From: Candidatus Zipacnadum vermilionense
Lineage (GTDB): Bacteria; Armatimonadota; Zipacnadia; Zipacnadales; Zipacnadaceae
DNA length: 64,000 nucleotides
Reading direction: 5' to 3'
Assembly: GCA_029821755.1 (NCBI GenBank)
Contig: JALGSV010000006.1
Location: 1-64,000 of the forward strand
In this document: positions 34,748-43,836 of the stretch, piece by piece
How positions within the stretch are numbered: position 1 is the first letter of the stretch
Layout: each line of letters begins with the position of its first letter
The notes under the pieces: model-generated
What the model was told of the DNA's origin: nothing
The model's database searches: none
What the model saw: only the letters and a program-made list of their open reading frames with translations
Translations under genes and position numbers: made by a program

Positions 34748-35194
34748 ATGTTCAATGTTGCCTTTGTTGTGGCGCCCCCGCCGGAACCGCCCGCGGGATG
34801 GACCATCCGCCGTGTCACGCTGCGCCCGCAGCGGCGCCCCGCCGGCGGCGCCCGCGGCTTCTTTGAGCCACCCACTGACGTTTACGAGACCCCCGAGAGC
34901 GTGGTGGTGCGCATGGAGATTGCCGGCCTACCCCCGGAGGGTTTAGAGGTGGCGCTGAGCAACGACGGCCGCGTTCTGACCGTCTCCGGGCGGCGCGAGG
35001 ACCCCGGGGCGGGCAGCCCGCGCAAGTATTACACCCTGGAGATCGAATGCGGGTGGTTCGCCCGGCAGGTGAACCTCCCGCAGTCGATTGACCTGGAGGC
35101 AGTGTCGGCCTCCTACAGCGACGGATTCCTAGAGGTCATCCTGCCCAAGCGAGCGCCCGAGCAGCCCAGAGCCCGGAACGCACCGACAGAATAG
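34748..35194 (+). CDS. Hsp20/alpha-crystallin family small heat-shock protein
   Basis: A 148-residue chaperone. After ~35 residues of proline/arginine-rich N-terminus come PTDVYETPESVVVRMEIAG, the alpha-crystallin domain, with VLTVSGRRED and the late YSDGFLEVILPK strand. The ATG at 34748 follows GAGAGGAGA at correct spacing; an earlier in-frame start has no such box. It sits before lon, a logical protein-quality pairing. Confidence 0.9.
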   Translation: MFNVAFVVAPPPEPPAGWTIRRVTLRPQRRPAGGARGFFEPPTDVYETPESVVVRMEIAGLPPEGLEVALSNDGRVLTVSGRREDPGAGSPRKYYTLEIECGWFARQVNLPQSIDLEAVSASYSDGFLEVILPKRAPEQPRARNAPTE

Positions 35195-35197
35195 TGC

Positions 35198-35273
35198 TCC
35201 GCGTGGGGCGGCCTTGCCAGCCTGCCTGGTGAGAGCCCTGGGAGCGCGAGCTAGAAAGCTCGCGACTCGCGTC
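35198..35273. repeat. Degenerate palindromic repeat, family A
   Basis: Outer TCCGCGTGGGGCGG and CGAGCTAGAAAGCTCGCGACTCGCG; the second half keeps the AGCT-AGAA-AGCT hairpin of the copies at 13807 and 48013. It occupies the hsp20-lon gap. Confidence 0.7.
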
Positions 35274-35298
35274 CATTTTATCCGAGGTGCAGCCAATC

Positions 35299-37662
35299 AT
35301 GGCCGAGGACCACGATCCTGAAGCCGTAGATATCACTATTCCGGAAGTTCTGCCGGTCCTGCCCATCAACGCGGTGGTCTTCCCCTACATGCTGGCGCCG
35401 ATGGCGACCGAGGTGGAGGACGCCGCGCTGGTGGACGCGGTGGTGTCCGGCGACCGGCTGATGCTGGTCGTCTGCCGCCGGCCGGAGGAGGACCCGCTGA
35501 GCAAGGAGGGGCTGGGGCTGTACGAGGTGGGATGCGCGGTGCGGGTGCAGCGGATGCTGCAGATGCCCGACGGCACGCACCGGCTGCTCATCCGCGGTCT
35601 GCTGCGCCAGCGGGTGGGTGAGATCGCCAAGACGGAGCCGTACCTGGTGGCTCAGGTCCACTCGCTACCGGAAGTGGCGGAGGAGAATAAGGAGGTAGAG
35701 AGCCTGGCCCAGACGCTGCTGGGCAGCTTCCAGCAGATCGTGGAACTGTCCCCCATCCTGCCGGACGAGGCCTACCTGCAAGCGCTGAACGTGCCGAATC
35801 ACGCGGCGCTGTGCGATCTGGTCGTGGCGACGCTGGAGATGCCGCTGGGCCAGAAGCAGAAGGTGCTGGAGACCCCCAGCCTGCACGAGCGGCTACACCT
35901 GGTGAACGAGGCGGCCTACCAGGAGCAGATGCGGCTGCAACTGGCGGCGCAGGCCTCCACCGAGATGCGGCAGCAAATGGAGACCGCCCAGCGGGAGCAC
36001 TTCCTGCGCCAGCAGTTGGCAGCGATCCAGCGGGAACTGGGGGAGGCGGGGGAGAGCGACGAGATCTCCGACCTGCGCAGCCGGATCGCCGCGGCCGAAC
36101 TGACCGCCGTCGCCCGGGAAGCCGCCGACCGGGAGTTGGACCGCCTGGCGCGCATGAACCCCGCCGCCGCCGAGTACAGCGTCATCCGCACCTACCTCGA
36201 TTGGATCCTGGACCTGCCCTGGCTGAAGTCCTCCGAGGGGCACATCGACTTGGCGGCGGCGCAGCAGATTCTGGACGAGGACCACTACGACCTGAGCGAC
36301 GTCAAGGACCGCATCGTCGAGTACCTGGCGGTGCGCAAGATCAAGCCGGATATCAAGGGTCCCATCCTGTGCTTTGTGGGGCCGCCGGGGGTAGGCAAGA
36401 CCTCCCTGGGGCGGTCCATCGCACGGTCCACCGGGCGGGAGTTCGTGCGGATGTCTCTAGGGGGCATCCGCGACGAGGCGGAAATCCGGGGGCACCGGCG
36501 CACCTACGTCGGAGCGCTGCCGGGGCGGATTCTGCAGGGCCTGCGCACCGCCGGAACCAACAACCCCGTATTCATGCTTGACGAGATAGACAAGGTGGGG
36601 GCCGACTTCCGCGGCGACCCGACCAGCGCCCTGCTGGAGGTGCTCGACCCGGCGCAGAACGACACCTTCTCCGACCACTACATGGAGGTGCCTTTCGACC
36701 TGTCGCACGTGATGTTTGTCTGCACGGCCAACGTGCTGGGTACCATCCCGCCGCCGCTGCTGGACCGGATGGAGGTCTTGCACCTGCCGGGTTACACCGA
36801 CGAGGAGAAGACCCAGATCGCGCAGCGTTACCTGATCCCTCGGCAGACCGAGGAGCACGGGCTGAAGCCGGCGCAGGTGAAGCTCCACAAGGCGGCGCTG
36901 GCCAAGATCATCCGAGGATACACGCGGGAGGCGGGGGTGCGCAACCTGGAGCGCAGCATCGCCACGGTAGTGCGCAAGCTCACTCGGCGCCTGGCCGAGG
37001 GCGAGGAGAAGCTGCCCCCGGTGGGGCTGAAGAACCTGGACGAGTTCCTGGGGCCGCAGCAGTTCTACTCCGAACTGGCCGAGCGCATCGCCAGCCCGGG
37101 AGTGGTCTGCGGCCTGGCCTGGACCCAGGCGGGCGGGGAAATCCTGTTCGTCGAGGCCACCAAGATGCCAGGGAAGGAGAATCTGGTCCTGACTGGGCAG
37201 TTGGGGGACGTGATGCAGGAGTCGGCACGTGCCGCTCTATCGTGGGTCCGGAGCAACACCGAGAAGCTGGGGTTGGCCGAGGACTTCTTCTCCAAGGTCG
37301 ACGTACACCTGCACGTTCCGGCCGGGGCTACGCCCAAGGACGGCCCCTCGGCCGGGGTGGCCATGGCCATGGTGCTGATCAGCCTCTTCACCGGCCGAGT
37401 AGCGCGCGGGAAGGTCGGCTTGACCGGTGAGATCACCCTGCGCGGCAAGGTCATGCGCATCGGTGGAGTCAAAGAGAAGGTCCTGGCCGCCAAGCGAGCG
37501 GGGCTGAGGACGGTCATCCTGCCGGCGGAGAACAAGCCGGATGTGCTGGAGATGGACGAGCCCTTCATCGAGGGTATGACCTTCGTCTACGCTAGCACGG
37601 TGGACCAGGTCATCGACGAGGTGCTCAAGCCGGCCAAGAAGAGCAGCCGCCCGGGGCAGTAG
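35299..37662 (+). CDS. lon: ATP-dependent protease Lon
   Basis: A 787-residue Lon protease, full length. It has a substrate-binding LON domain at residues ~15-200 and a helical linker. The AAA+ core follows, with Walker A GPPGVGKT at residue ~361 and Walker B VFMLDEIDKVGAD. The protease domain has catalytic serine in KDGPSAGVAM (residue ~684) and lysine in GGVKEKVLAAK (residue ~727). The 43-residue spacing between them equals that of E. coli Lon. It degrades misfolded and regulatory proteins in the cytoplasm. The ATG at 35299 follows GAGGTG. Confidence 0.97.
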   Translation: MAEDHDPEAVDITIPEVLPVLPINAVVFPYMLAPMATEVEDAALVDAVVSGDRLMLVVCRRPEEDPLSKEGLGLYEVGCAVRVQRMLQMPDGTHRLLIRGLLRQRVGEIAKTEPYLVAQVHSLPEVAEENKEVESLAQTLLGSFQQIVELSPILPDEAYLQALNVPNHAALCDLVVATLEMPLGQKQKVLETPSLHERLHLVNEAAYQEQMRLQLAAQASTEMRQQMETAQREHFLRQQLAAIQRELGEAGESDEISDLRSRIAAAELTAVAREAADRELDRLARMNPAAAEYSVIRTYLDWILDLPWLKSSEGHIDLAAAQQILDEDHYDLSDVKDRIVEYLAVRKIKPDIKGPILCFVGPPGVGKTSLGRSIARSTGREFVRMSLGGIRDEAEIRGHRRTYVGALPGRILQGLRTAGTNNPVFMLDEIDKVGADFRGDPTSALLEVLDPAQNDTFSDHYMEVPFDLSHVMFVCTANVLGTIPPPLLDRMEVLHLPGYTDEEKTQIAQRYLIPRQTEEHGLKPAQVKLHKAALAKIIRGYTREAGVRNLERSIATVVRKLTRRLAEGEEKLPPVGLKNLDEFLGPQQFYSELAERIASPGVVCGLAWTQAGGEILFVEATKMPGKENLVLTGQLGDVMQESARAALSWVRSNTEKLGLAEDFFSKVDVHLHVPAGATPKDGPSAGVAMAMVLISLFTGRVARGKVGLTGEITLRGKVMRIGGVKEKVLAAKRAGLRTVILPAENKPDVLEMDEPFIEGMTFVYASTVDQVIDEVLKPAKKSSRPGQ

Positions 37663-38040
37663 GGGCAGCCGACCCCGGCGTGAGGTCCGAGGAGGTCCAG
37701 CAGCAACACCTCCACCGTTAGTCTACGCCACGCCCCGATCCCGGACGGGGCGTGGGCCTGCACAGCATGAAGCTGTTTCCGAGGCCTACCTGCATGTTCA
37801 GGTAGACTTCACCATCCTCGAACCGGAGGGCACGACCTGCAAGGTGATCGTTCCCAGGAACCCCGAGCCCCGGAACCTCCCCGCACTATAAAGCGTTGTG
37901 ATACCTAACAGAGGACCCCGCAGGGCCCTCGGTGCAATCGCGTCTGCGAGGTGAATGCCATGCCGTCTCGCCACGCTCTCCTGTCGCCTCCCCCGACGCG
38001 TCGCGTTCGTGGCTCCATCCCATCCCTAGCGAGGGCCACC
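37663..38040 (+). other. Gap between lon and the next gene
   Basis: About 380 bases with no supported gene. It holds a 9-bp perfect inverted repeat (CCACGCCCC at 37728-37736 with its complement at 37747-37755), possibly a terminator for lon, but no T tract follows. CTACCTG..CAGGTAG forms a second small palindrome near 37787-37805. An open frame downstream encodes a short VDFTILEPEG peptide ending at 37889, which could be a gene remnant. CACTATAAAG near 37884 might be a promoter -10 region. Confidence 0.4.
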
Positions 38041-40470
38041 ATGACTGCTAGCCGCCGCTTACCGCTAGTCCTGGGCGTCTCTCTGGTCTGTCTGCTCGGG
38101 GGAACCTGGGCTCCCCCGGCAGGAGCGGCGACAGTCATCCTCAAGGGCACTGTACTAACGCCGGAGGGCCGCCCGGCCGGCGACGCGCTAGTGATGGCCC
38201 ACTTTCGTGCCACCCATTCCCCCTACGGCACCGCGGCAGGCCGGACCTCAGCGACCGGCCGTTTCTCCCTCGCCCTGCTGGATGCTCGCCCCGGCAAGGC
38301 GGCGCAGGTCCTGGCTGTGCACCCGGAGTTCGCGCCCGGCTGGGTACAGTGCCGACCCGGCGAGACGATCCTCGTGCGCCTGACTGTGTCCCCGGCTGCT
38401 TGGTCGGGTGTGGTGCGGAATGCGGAGGGTCAGCCCATCGCCGGCGCGGAGATTCTCATGCTCGGCATGACTCCCGCCGCCGATCAAGAGTTCGGCGTAT
38501 TCCCGCTGACCTCCCCGGGCGCCATGGACAGCCCCCTCTCCGCCCTCACCGATGAGGACGGGCGTTTCACCCTACCGGGTATGCCCCCGTGGGGCTGGCT
38601 GAGGTACGCCGTGCGCGCGGCCGGAGGCGCGACGGTCAGCGATCAGTTGGCGATGGCGGGAGACGACACCATAGTCAGTCTCGCCCGCGAAATCAGTATT
38701 TCGGGCCGGGTCCTGGTTGAGGGCCAGCCGCGAGCGGGAGTAGCGGTGCTTGCGACGCCCGCTTTCGGGGGCCTGCCGGTCCAGGCAGTCAGCGGCGCCG
38801 ACGGTAGCTACGTCTTGGGAGGACTGAGCGAGGGGCCCCTCACCGTGCGGGTGCCCCATCCGCCGGAGGGGCTCTGCGCCTCGATCCGATCGGTCCGCTC
38901 CCTGCGTGCCGGCGAGACCTTGGGCGGCACTGAGATCTCGCTCACTCCCGGCGCGGTTCTCTCCGGGCGAGTCACGGACACGGAGGAGGGCGCGCCGGTA
39001 GCGGGGCTCGCCCTGGAGGTGGACTGGGCAGAGGGGCAGGACGCTCCAGGACGGGGCGACGTCGCGCGCAGTCGGGGTGCAGCCCCCTTCTCCGCCGTCA
39101 CTGACGCCGAGGGCGCCTACCGCGTGCGGGTCCCGGCCGGGCGCGTCGCTCTGCGGCCTTCCCGGCGTCCGCCGGGGGCCATCAAGAACTGGGCACCTGA
39201 CCCCGACCGGCGCGCTCTCGCGGTGCAGGAGGGGGAGACGAAGGCCGACCTCAACTTCACCCTCCAGCCGCCCCCGCGGATCAAGGGCCGGGTGCTGCGC
39301 CCCGACGGGAGCCCCGCGGCCGGTGTGAAGGTCTCCGCCCCCAGGTGGGTCGAGCGATTCGATTCCCTGGGCCGCCCGAACGGTGATCCCGAGGTCGGCG
39401 TCAAGACGGACGCCGACGGTCGGTTCGCTATCGAGTTCGCACCGTACGTCGCCCGGAGACGGGATGGTGCTAACCGGGACGTCGTCATCGCGCAGGACCC
39501 GGCGACCGGTGAAGCTGGGCTGGCCGTCCCCGCGGCGGATCAGGGACCGGTGGAGATACGCCTCGCCCCCGGCGCCTACCTGGAGGGGCGGGCCCTTGAC
39601 GCCGAGGGTCGCGGCCAACCCGACGTCGGGGTCATGGCCGAAATGCTCTCGGAGGCCGACGCAGGCTTTGTCCTGCCGGGAGGGACAACCGACGGGGAAG
39701 GTAGGCTGTGCTTGGGTCCCTTGCCCGGCGGAGCTAGGGTCAGTATCTCCCTCCTCTCGCGGCAGCGCAACTATCTCCTGGATGATAGCTGGGACATCCC
39801 GGTGCGGGTAGCCCTGGCGCCAGGCCAGCGTCATCAGCTTCCCGCCCTGCGCATTGACCTGCGCGGCTATGACCTGCACGGACAGGTACTGGACGACAGG
39901 GGCCGTCCCGTCACCGGGGCCTTCGTCGGCTTTACCCCCCCTCTGCAGATAGCCACCACGGACGCGCGAGGCGCCTTCCACCTGGTTGGACTGCCCCCCC
40001 GGCTCCCCTCCCGGATCCTGGCCATGCACCCCACGGCGCCGCTCTTCGCCATGCTGCTGGCCGAACGCTCCGACGAGCCCGTGGTCGTGCGCGTGCTCCC
40101 GCCGGGAGCAATCGTTGGGCAGGTGGTTGATGCCGACGGGCAGGCTGTGGCCGGTGCGCAGATGAGCCTCATTGGCGCATCCCAGCAGTTCGCCATCACT
40201 GGTGCTCGGTTCTACAAGCGCCTGCGGGAGGCCGGATACGACCAAAGCACCCTAGTCACCGACGCGGAAGGGAAGTGGAAGGCGGGGGGGCTAATCGCAA
40301 GCGGGCCCTATTATGTCGGGATCAACGTGCCCAACAAAGACGAGCGGTTGGCGCAATCACCCAAGGTAACGGTTAGGGCTGGCGAGACCACCGACCTGGG
40401 TAGGATGGTCATCAAGCTGCCGGCATGGCCCGGCCCCCCCGGCGCCGGAGGCCCACCACCAAAGGACTAA
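38041..40470 (+). CDS. Secreted multi-domain carboxypeptidase-regulatory-like protein
   Basis: An 809-residue protein. Start ATG at 38041 gives signal peptide RRLPLVLGVSLVCLLGGTWA. The body consists of about seven to nine CarboxypepD_reg-like beta-sandwich repeats, recognisable by recurring GRV..EG.P.AGV and TDADGRF-type motifs (for example GVVRNAEGQPIAGAEI, GRVLRPDGSPAAGVKV). The tail is proline/glycine-rich. No catalytic domain is seen. It is likely a cell-surface or secreted structural or adhesive protein. Confidence 0.75.
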   Translation: MTASRRLPLVLGVSLVCLLGGTWAPPAGAATVILKGTVLTPEGRPAGDALVMAHFRATHSPYGTAAGRTSATGRFSLALLDARPGKAAQVLAVHPEFAPGWVQCRPGETILVRLTVSPAAWSGVVRNAEGQPIAGAEILMLGMTPAADQEFGVFPLTSPGAMDSPLSALTDEDGRFTLPGMPPWGWLRYAVRAAGGATVSDQLAMAGDDTIVSLAREISISGRVLVEGQPRAGVAVLATPAFGGLPVQAVSGADGSYVLGGLSEGPLTVRVPHPPEGLCASIRSVRSLRAGETLGGTEISLTPGAVLSGRVTDTEEGAPVAGLALEVDWAEGQDAPGRGDVARSRGAAPFSAVTDAEGAYRVRVPAGRVALRPSRRPPGAIKNWAPDPDRRALAVQEGETKADLNFTLQPPPRIKGRVLRPDGSPAAGVKVSAPRWVERFDSLGRPNGDPEVGVKTDADGRFAIEFAPYVARRRDGANRDVVIAQDPATGEAGLAVPAADQGPVEIRLAPGAYLEGRALDAEGRGQPDVGVMAEMLSEADAGFVLPGGTTDGEGRLCLGPLPGGARVSISLLSRQRNYLLDDSWDIPVRVALAPGQRHQLPALRIDLRGYDLHGQVLDDRGRPVTGAFVGFTPPLQIATTDARGAFHLVGLPPRLPSRILAMHPTAPLFAMLLAERSDEPVVVRVLPPGAIVGQVVDADGQAVAGAQMSLIGASQQFAITGARFYKRLREAGYDQSTLVTDAEGKWKAGGLIASGPYYVGINVPNKDERLAQSPKVTVRAGETTDLGRMVIKLPAWPGPPGAGGPPPKD

Positions 40471-40558
40471 GAACGTGGGCGGACGGCCCTCACGCAGGGG
40501 CGATTACCCCGCGAGGCCGCACCCGCGGAATATCTGCCCGCGCAAACCAGCCAGCCCT

Positions 40559-41665
40559 CTACCCCAAGAGTTCCCGCTTCTTCTCCAGGTAGTATTGCAG
40601 GCTGTCGTAGCTCACGTCCGGCTGGAAGGTGTGGTCCAGGTGCGGGACGAAGCCGCCCCGGTCGCGCAGGGGGAGGATCTTGGACTCCAACTCGCGGTCG
40701 ATCGCGGCGCGGCCCTTGGCGATCTCGCGCTTGTCTATGCCGCCGGCCAGGGCGAGGGTGGGGTACTCCTTGCGCAGCTCGCGGGGGTCCATGTCGGAGG
40801 CGGCCTCCAGGGGCCAGAGGCACGTGATGCCGGCCTCCAGCATCAGCGGGATCAGGGCGCGGGGATCGCCGTCGCTGTCCAGCCAGAAATGCTTGATCCC
40901 CGCTTGCGCCAGCCGCTCGATGATCCGCTGGTAGTAGGGCAGGAAGAGCTTGCGGAAGATCTGGGGCGAGAGCAGGGGTCCGCCCTTGCCCGCGAAGTCC
41001 TCGAAGAAGTTGAAGTAGTCGAAATCCACCTCTCCCAGCGCCCGCTCCACCGTGCCTAGCAGGAACTCCGTCTGGAACTCGATCATCTCCTCCACCAGCG
41101 CCGGATCGTCGTAGAACAGGTAAGACAGGTTCTCCGTTCCCACCCAGGAGCGCAGGCCCGAATAGAGGCCGAAGGTCCCGTTGCCCAGCAGGCACAGGGG
41201 GTAGTCGCGGGTGGCCCAGATGCGCACCCACTCGTCCCACAAGATCGAGTAGCGGGTCAGGTGGGCCGGGTTGTAGCGCTTCTTCATCTCGGTGAAGCTG
41301 GCGCGGTCGGTGACGGGGTGGGAGAGGTACTGGTCCATGCACCAGCGGGTGCCGCGAGCCGTACCTTCCTTTAGCGCCTTGGTGACGATGCCCGAGGAGC
41401 CGCGCGCGGTGAGGTACCGTTCGTCCTCCTCGAGCACCTCATACTCGAAGGGTGGCAGCAGGCCCACGTTGATCTTGGCGAAGCCGCGGCGCTCCAGGCC
41501 GAGGTAGGGCTCGCCGTCGAACCAGTCGCCGTAGATGTCGAGCTCGGGTAGGCCCTCCCCAAACCAACGCATATAGGCCTGGCCCCAGGCGCCCAACTCG
41601 TAGTCGGGCAGGCGATCAACGGACTCGAAGTTCAAAACGGCCAGTAAGCGTTCGCGATTGGTCAT
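40559..41665 (-). CDS. UroD-like protein (cluster copy 1)
   Basis: A 368-residue TIM-barrel protein of the uroporphyrinogen-decarboxylase-like family. Start MTNRERLLAVLNFESVDRLP is the family's TxRER...DR.P box. Then come LLSPQIFRKLFLPYYQRI, KHFWLDSDGDPRALIPLMLEAG and LAGGIDKREIAKG, ending GGFVPHLDHTFQPDVSYDSL. It closely resembles the protein at 43837. Biochemistry is unknown; relatives are corrinoid methyltransferases. It is the last gene of a three-gene minus-strand cluster, 73 bases after the ADP-ribosylglycohydrolase-like gene. Confidence 0.85.
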   Translation of the reverse strand: MTNRERLLAVLNFESVDRLPDYELGAWGQAYMRWFGEGLPELDIYGDWFDGEPYLGLERRGFAKINVGLLPPFEYEVLEEDERYLTARGSSGIVTKALKEGTARGTRWCMDQYLSHPVTDRASFTEMKKRYNPAHLTRYSILWDEWVRIWATRDYPLCLLGNGTFGLYSGLRSWVGTENLSYLFYDDPALVEEMIEFQTEFLLGTVERALGEVDFDYFNFFEDFAGKGGPLLSPQIFRKLFLPYYQRIIERLAQAGIKHFWLDSDGDPRALIPLMLEAGITCLWPLEAASDMDPRELRKEYPTLALAGGIDKREIAKGRAAIDRELESKILPLRDRGGFVPHLDHTFQPDVSYDSLQYYLEKKRELLG

Positions 41666-41738
41666 GATGGGGGTACCTCAGACTCCAGACTTCAGAATTC
41701 AGACTCGGCCCCTCCTGGTTGGTGCCACGGTTCCGCCT

Positions 41739-43781
41739 CTACAGCAGCTCTTGCCTCTTCTCCAGCCTTGCCAGCTTCGGCCCGGCCAGCAGGTCGGCCC
41801 ACTGGTGGGCCCGGAGCTTGATCTTGGCTAGCGGGGCCTCGCCGAACATGGCTGTCCACTCGGGCGGGACGGTCTCGGCGCCGCGGAGAGTGCCGGACAG
41901 CATGGCGGCGCGGCCGGCGATGGTGTCACTGTCGCGGCCGATGTTGGTGCCGCCGATGGCGGACTGCCGGACGTCGCCGTCGCTTATCTTGAACATGGCC
42001 AGCGCTAGGCCCAGTAGCTCCAGCGGGTCTATCTGGTGGTAGAGCAGGCAGGTATCGTTAAGCTCCTCACGCGCGGCCATCACGTCGTCGTACTTGTCCG
42101 CCACGCTCAGGCAGGCCTGCAGGTACTCGCGGGGGCTGGCGAAGGGGCGCTGGTCGAAGGTGCGGAAGGGCTCGTCGGGGGCGGCGGCCAGGGCGGCGGC
42201 GCAGACGGTGTGGACCGTGGCCTCCGGGGTGAAGGCCTCGGCGGTGGCGACGGCCAGGATGGTCGCGGCGATCATGTCCATCCCCCGCTGGTACATGTAG
42301 GAGACAGCGGTGGCGTCAATCACGGCCCAGTCCGGGTCGCCCAGGTGGTAGGCCCCCACCGGCTCCATGCACATCACCGTGGAGCCGGTGACCTGAATCC
42401 AGTGGCCGGTGATCCGCGCGTCCCAGTCGGCGCGGATCAGGTCGTAGGCGTGGCCCATGCAGGCGTTGAAGAAGTGGTCGCGGTTGAGGCGGTCGTACCA
42501 GGTCTGGCCGAAGTGCCGCGCCAGCACCGGCTTACCCTCGCGGTCGAGGTAGGTCTCCAGCAGCAACATCGCCATCTGGTTGTCGTCCTCGCCCTCCAGC
42601 CGCTCGGGGTTGAGGACGGTGGTGATGCCCCCCGGATGCTTCTTGTCCACCTCATACCAGAACGAGCCCTCCACCGGCGAGCCCATGGCGTTGCCGATAG
42701 CCCCGGCCAGGATGCAGCCATAGGCCTTGGAGAAGAGCAGGGAGTCGTCGCCGGCCTGCTCGGTGGCGAGGCGTTGGGTGGTGGCGATGATCTGGGCTTC
42801 CTGACGCAGGCGCTGGCCCACCACCGCTGCCAGTGGCTGCCAGGGGCGGGAGGTCTTCTCGCCCCAGGCGCGCCACTTCTCGGGGAAGGCCGCGGCCCCG
42901 CCGAGGGCGCCGGCGGCGGCGGCGGCGAGGATGCCTCGCACTCCCGGTCCGGCGCCGGACGCGGCCAGGGACAAGGGAAGGAACTTGCGCGCATCCTGCC
43001 CGAAGCGCTCCAGCAGGGGCAGAACGAACAGCGGCGGGTTCCACTCCAGCCAGCCGCCGCCGGCTCTGGTGTACGGGGGGCGGGCCTCGGTCAACCACCA
43101 GGCGACGAAGTCCTCCTCGGAGGCGTCGCTCGCCGCGCGCGTGTGCTGCACGTAGGGGTTGATCTGGTAGTACAGCTCCGGGCAATGCTGGTGAGCGATC
43201 TTGAGGACGGCGTCGACCGTCGCGGTAGCGTCGCCGGTGCAGCAGCCGGCGATCATGGCGGCGCACAGGCCGGCCCAGTCCGCGCCCCTGCGGCCCTGGG
43301 CAACGGAGGCGATCTCCACGCCGTCGAGGTAGGCGTAGTCCGGGTCGCCGGCGTGGAAGAGACCGACGGCGGGCATGGACGCGCAGATCAGGCCGGAGGG
43401 GGTCGCGCCGAAGCCGCTCAGGCGAGGGGTCATGCCCTCCTTGAGGACCTCCTGGGTGGAGTGAATCCCGTCCCAGGAGAAGACCGGCTGGGCGATCCCG
43501 GCGTCGTCCTGCAGCAGCTCCCCGAAGACCTCCGGCGTCGCCCGACCGCCGGCGGTGAGGTAGGCGCGGACGCCGAGGTCGGCGAAGGGCGTGAGCTTGA
43601 GGGCCTTGGTGCGATAGGGGTTCAGCACCGACTCGGCCGGGGAAAGGTCCCAGGCTAGGAGATCGGCCGGAGTCGCCAGCGGCGGGCGGGGCCGGACTGA
43701 GGCGGCCCAGCCCATTTCGGCGCCGAGGGCCGCGCCGAGCAGGGCGTCTTGAATGCGTTCGGGAAGAGGTATCACAGCCAT
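41739..43781 (-). CDS. Tandem ADP-ribosylglycohydrolase-like protein
   Basis: A 680-residue protein made of two ADP-ribosylglycohydrolase-like halves. The second (from ~residue 360) has GCILAGAIGNAMGSPVEG, where the usual GD is GN. It also has EDDNQMAML (canonical DDTQM) and late GRDSDTIAGRAAMLSGTLRG, which keeps the metal-binding D-x-D-T. The first half has LLGAALGAEMGWA but no DDT motif, so it looks degenerate. The halves share a GLFHAGDPDYA / AYHLGDPDWA repeat. Substrate unknown: ADP-ribose, dinitrogenase-reductase-like or a sugar nucleotide. Located between two UroD-like genes on the same strand with short gaps (55 and 73 bases). Confidence 0.82.
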   Translation of the reverse strand: MAVIPLPERIQDALLGAALGAEMGWAASVRPRPPLATPADLLAWDLSPAESVLNPYRTKALKLTPFADLGVRAYLTAGGRATPEVFGELLQDDAGIAQPVFSWDGIHSTQEVLKEGMTPRLSGFGATPSGLICASMPAVGLFHAGDPDYAYLDGVEIASVAQGRRGADWAGLCAAMIAGCCTGDATATVDAVLKIAHQHCPELYYQINPYVQHTRAASDASEEDFVAWWLTEARPPYTRAGGGWLEWNPPLFVLPLLERFGQDARKFLPLSLAASGAGPGVRGILAAAAAGALGGAAAFPEKWRAWGEKTSRPWQPLAAVVGQRLRQEAQIIATTQRLATEQAGDDSLLFSKAYGCILAGAIGNAMGSPVEGSFWYEVDKKHPGGITTVLNPERLEGEDDNQMAMLLLETYLDREGKPVLARHFGQTWYDRLNRDHFFNACMGHAYDLIRADWDARITGHWIQVTGSTVMCMEPVGAYHLGDPDWAVIDATAVSYMYQRGMDMIAATILAVATAEAFTPEATVHTVCAAALAAAPDEPFRTFDQRPFASPREYLQACLSVADKYDDVMAAREELNDTCLLYHQIDPLELLGLALAMFKISDGDVRQSAIGGTNIGRDSDTIAGRAAMLSGTLRGAETVPPEWTAMFGEAPLAKIKLRAHQWADLLAGPKLARLEKRQELL

Positions 43782-43836
43782 ACTATTCACCTTCCCTGCT
43801 ATCTGCTCCCCACGTTCCACTACCGATCATCGATTC

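Noticed and set aside
37760-37889. Possible short gene or gene fragment encoding VDFTILEPEG
   Set aside because: No start with ribosome binding site and no recognised family; noted only as a possible remnant.
38572-40245. A 557-codon minus-strand frame opposite the repeated-domain secreted protein
   Set aside because: Antisense shadow in GC-rich sequence; no recognisable domain and no ribosome binding site.
42036-43658. A 540-codon plus-strand frame opposite the ADP-ribosylglycohydrolase-like gene
   Set aside because: Glycine/valine-rich shadow; the minus-strand gene has clear family motifs.
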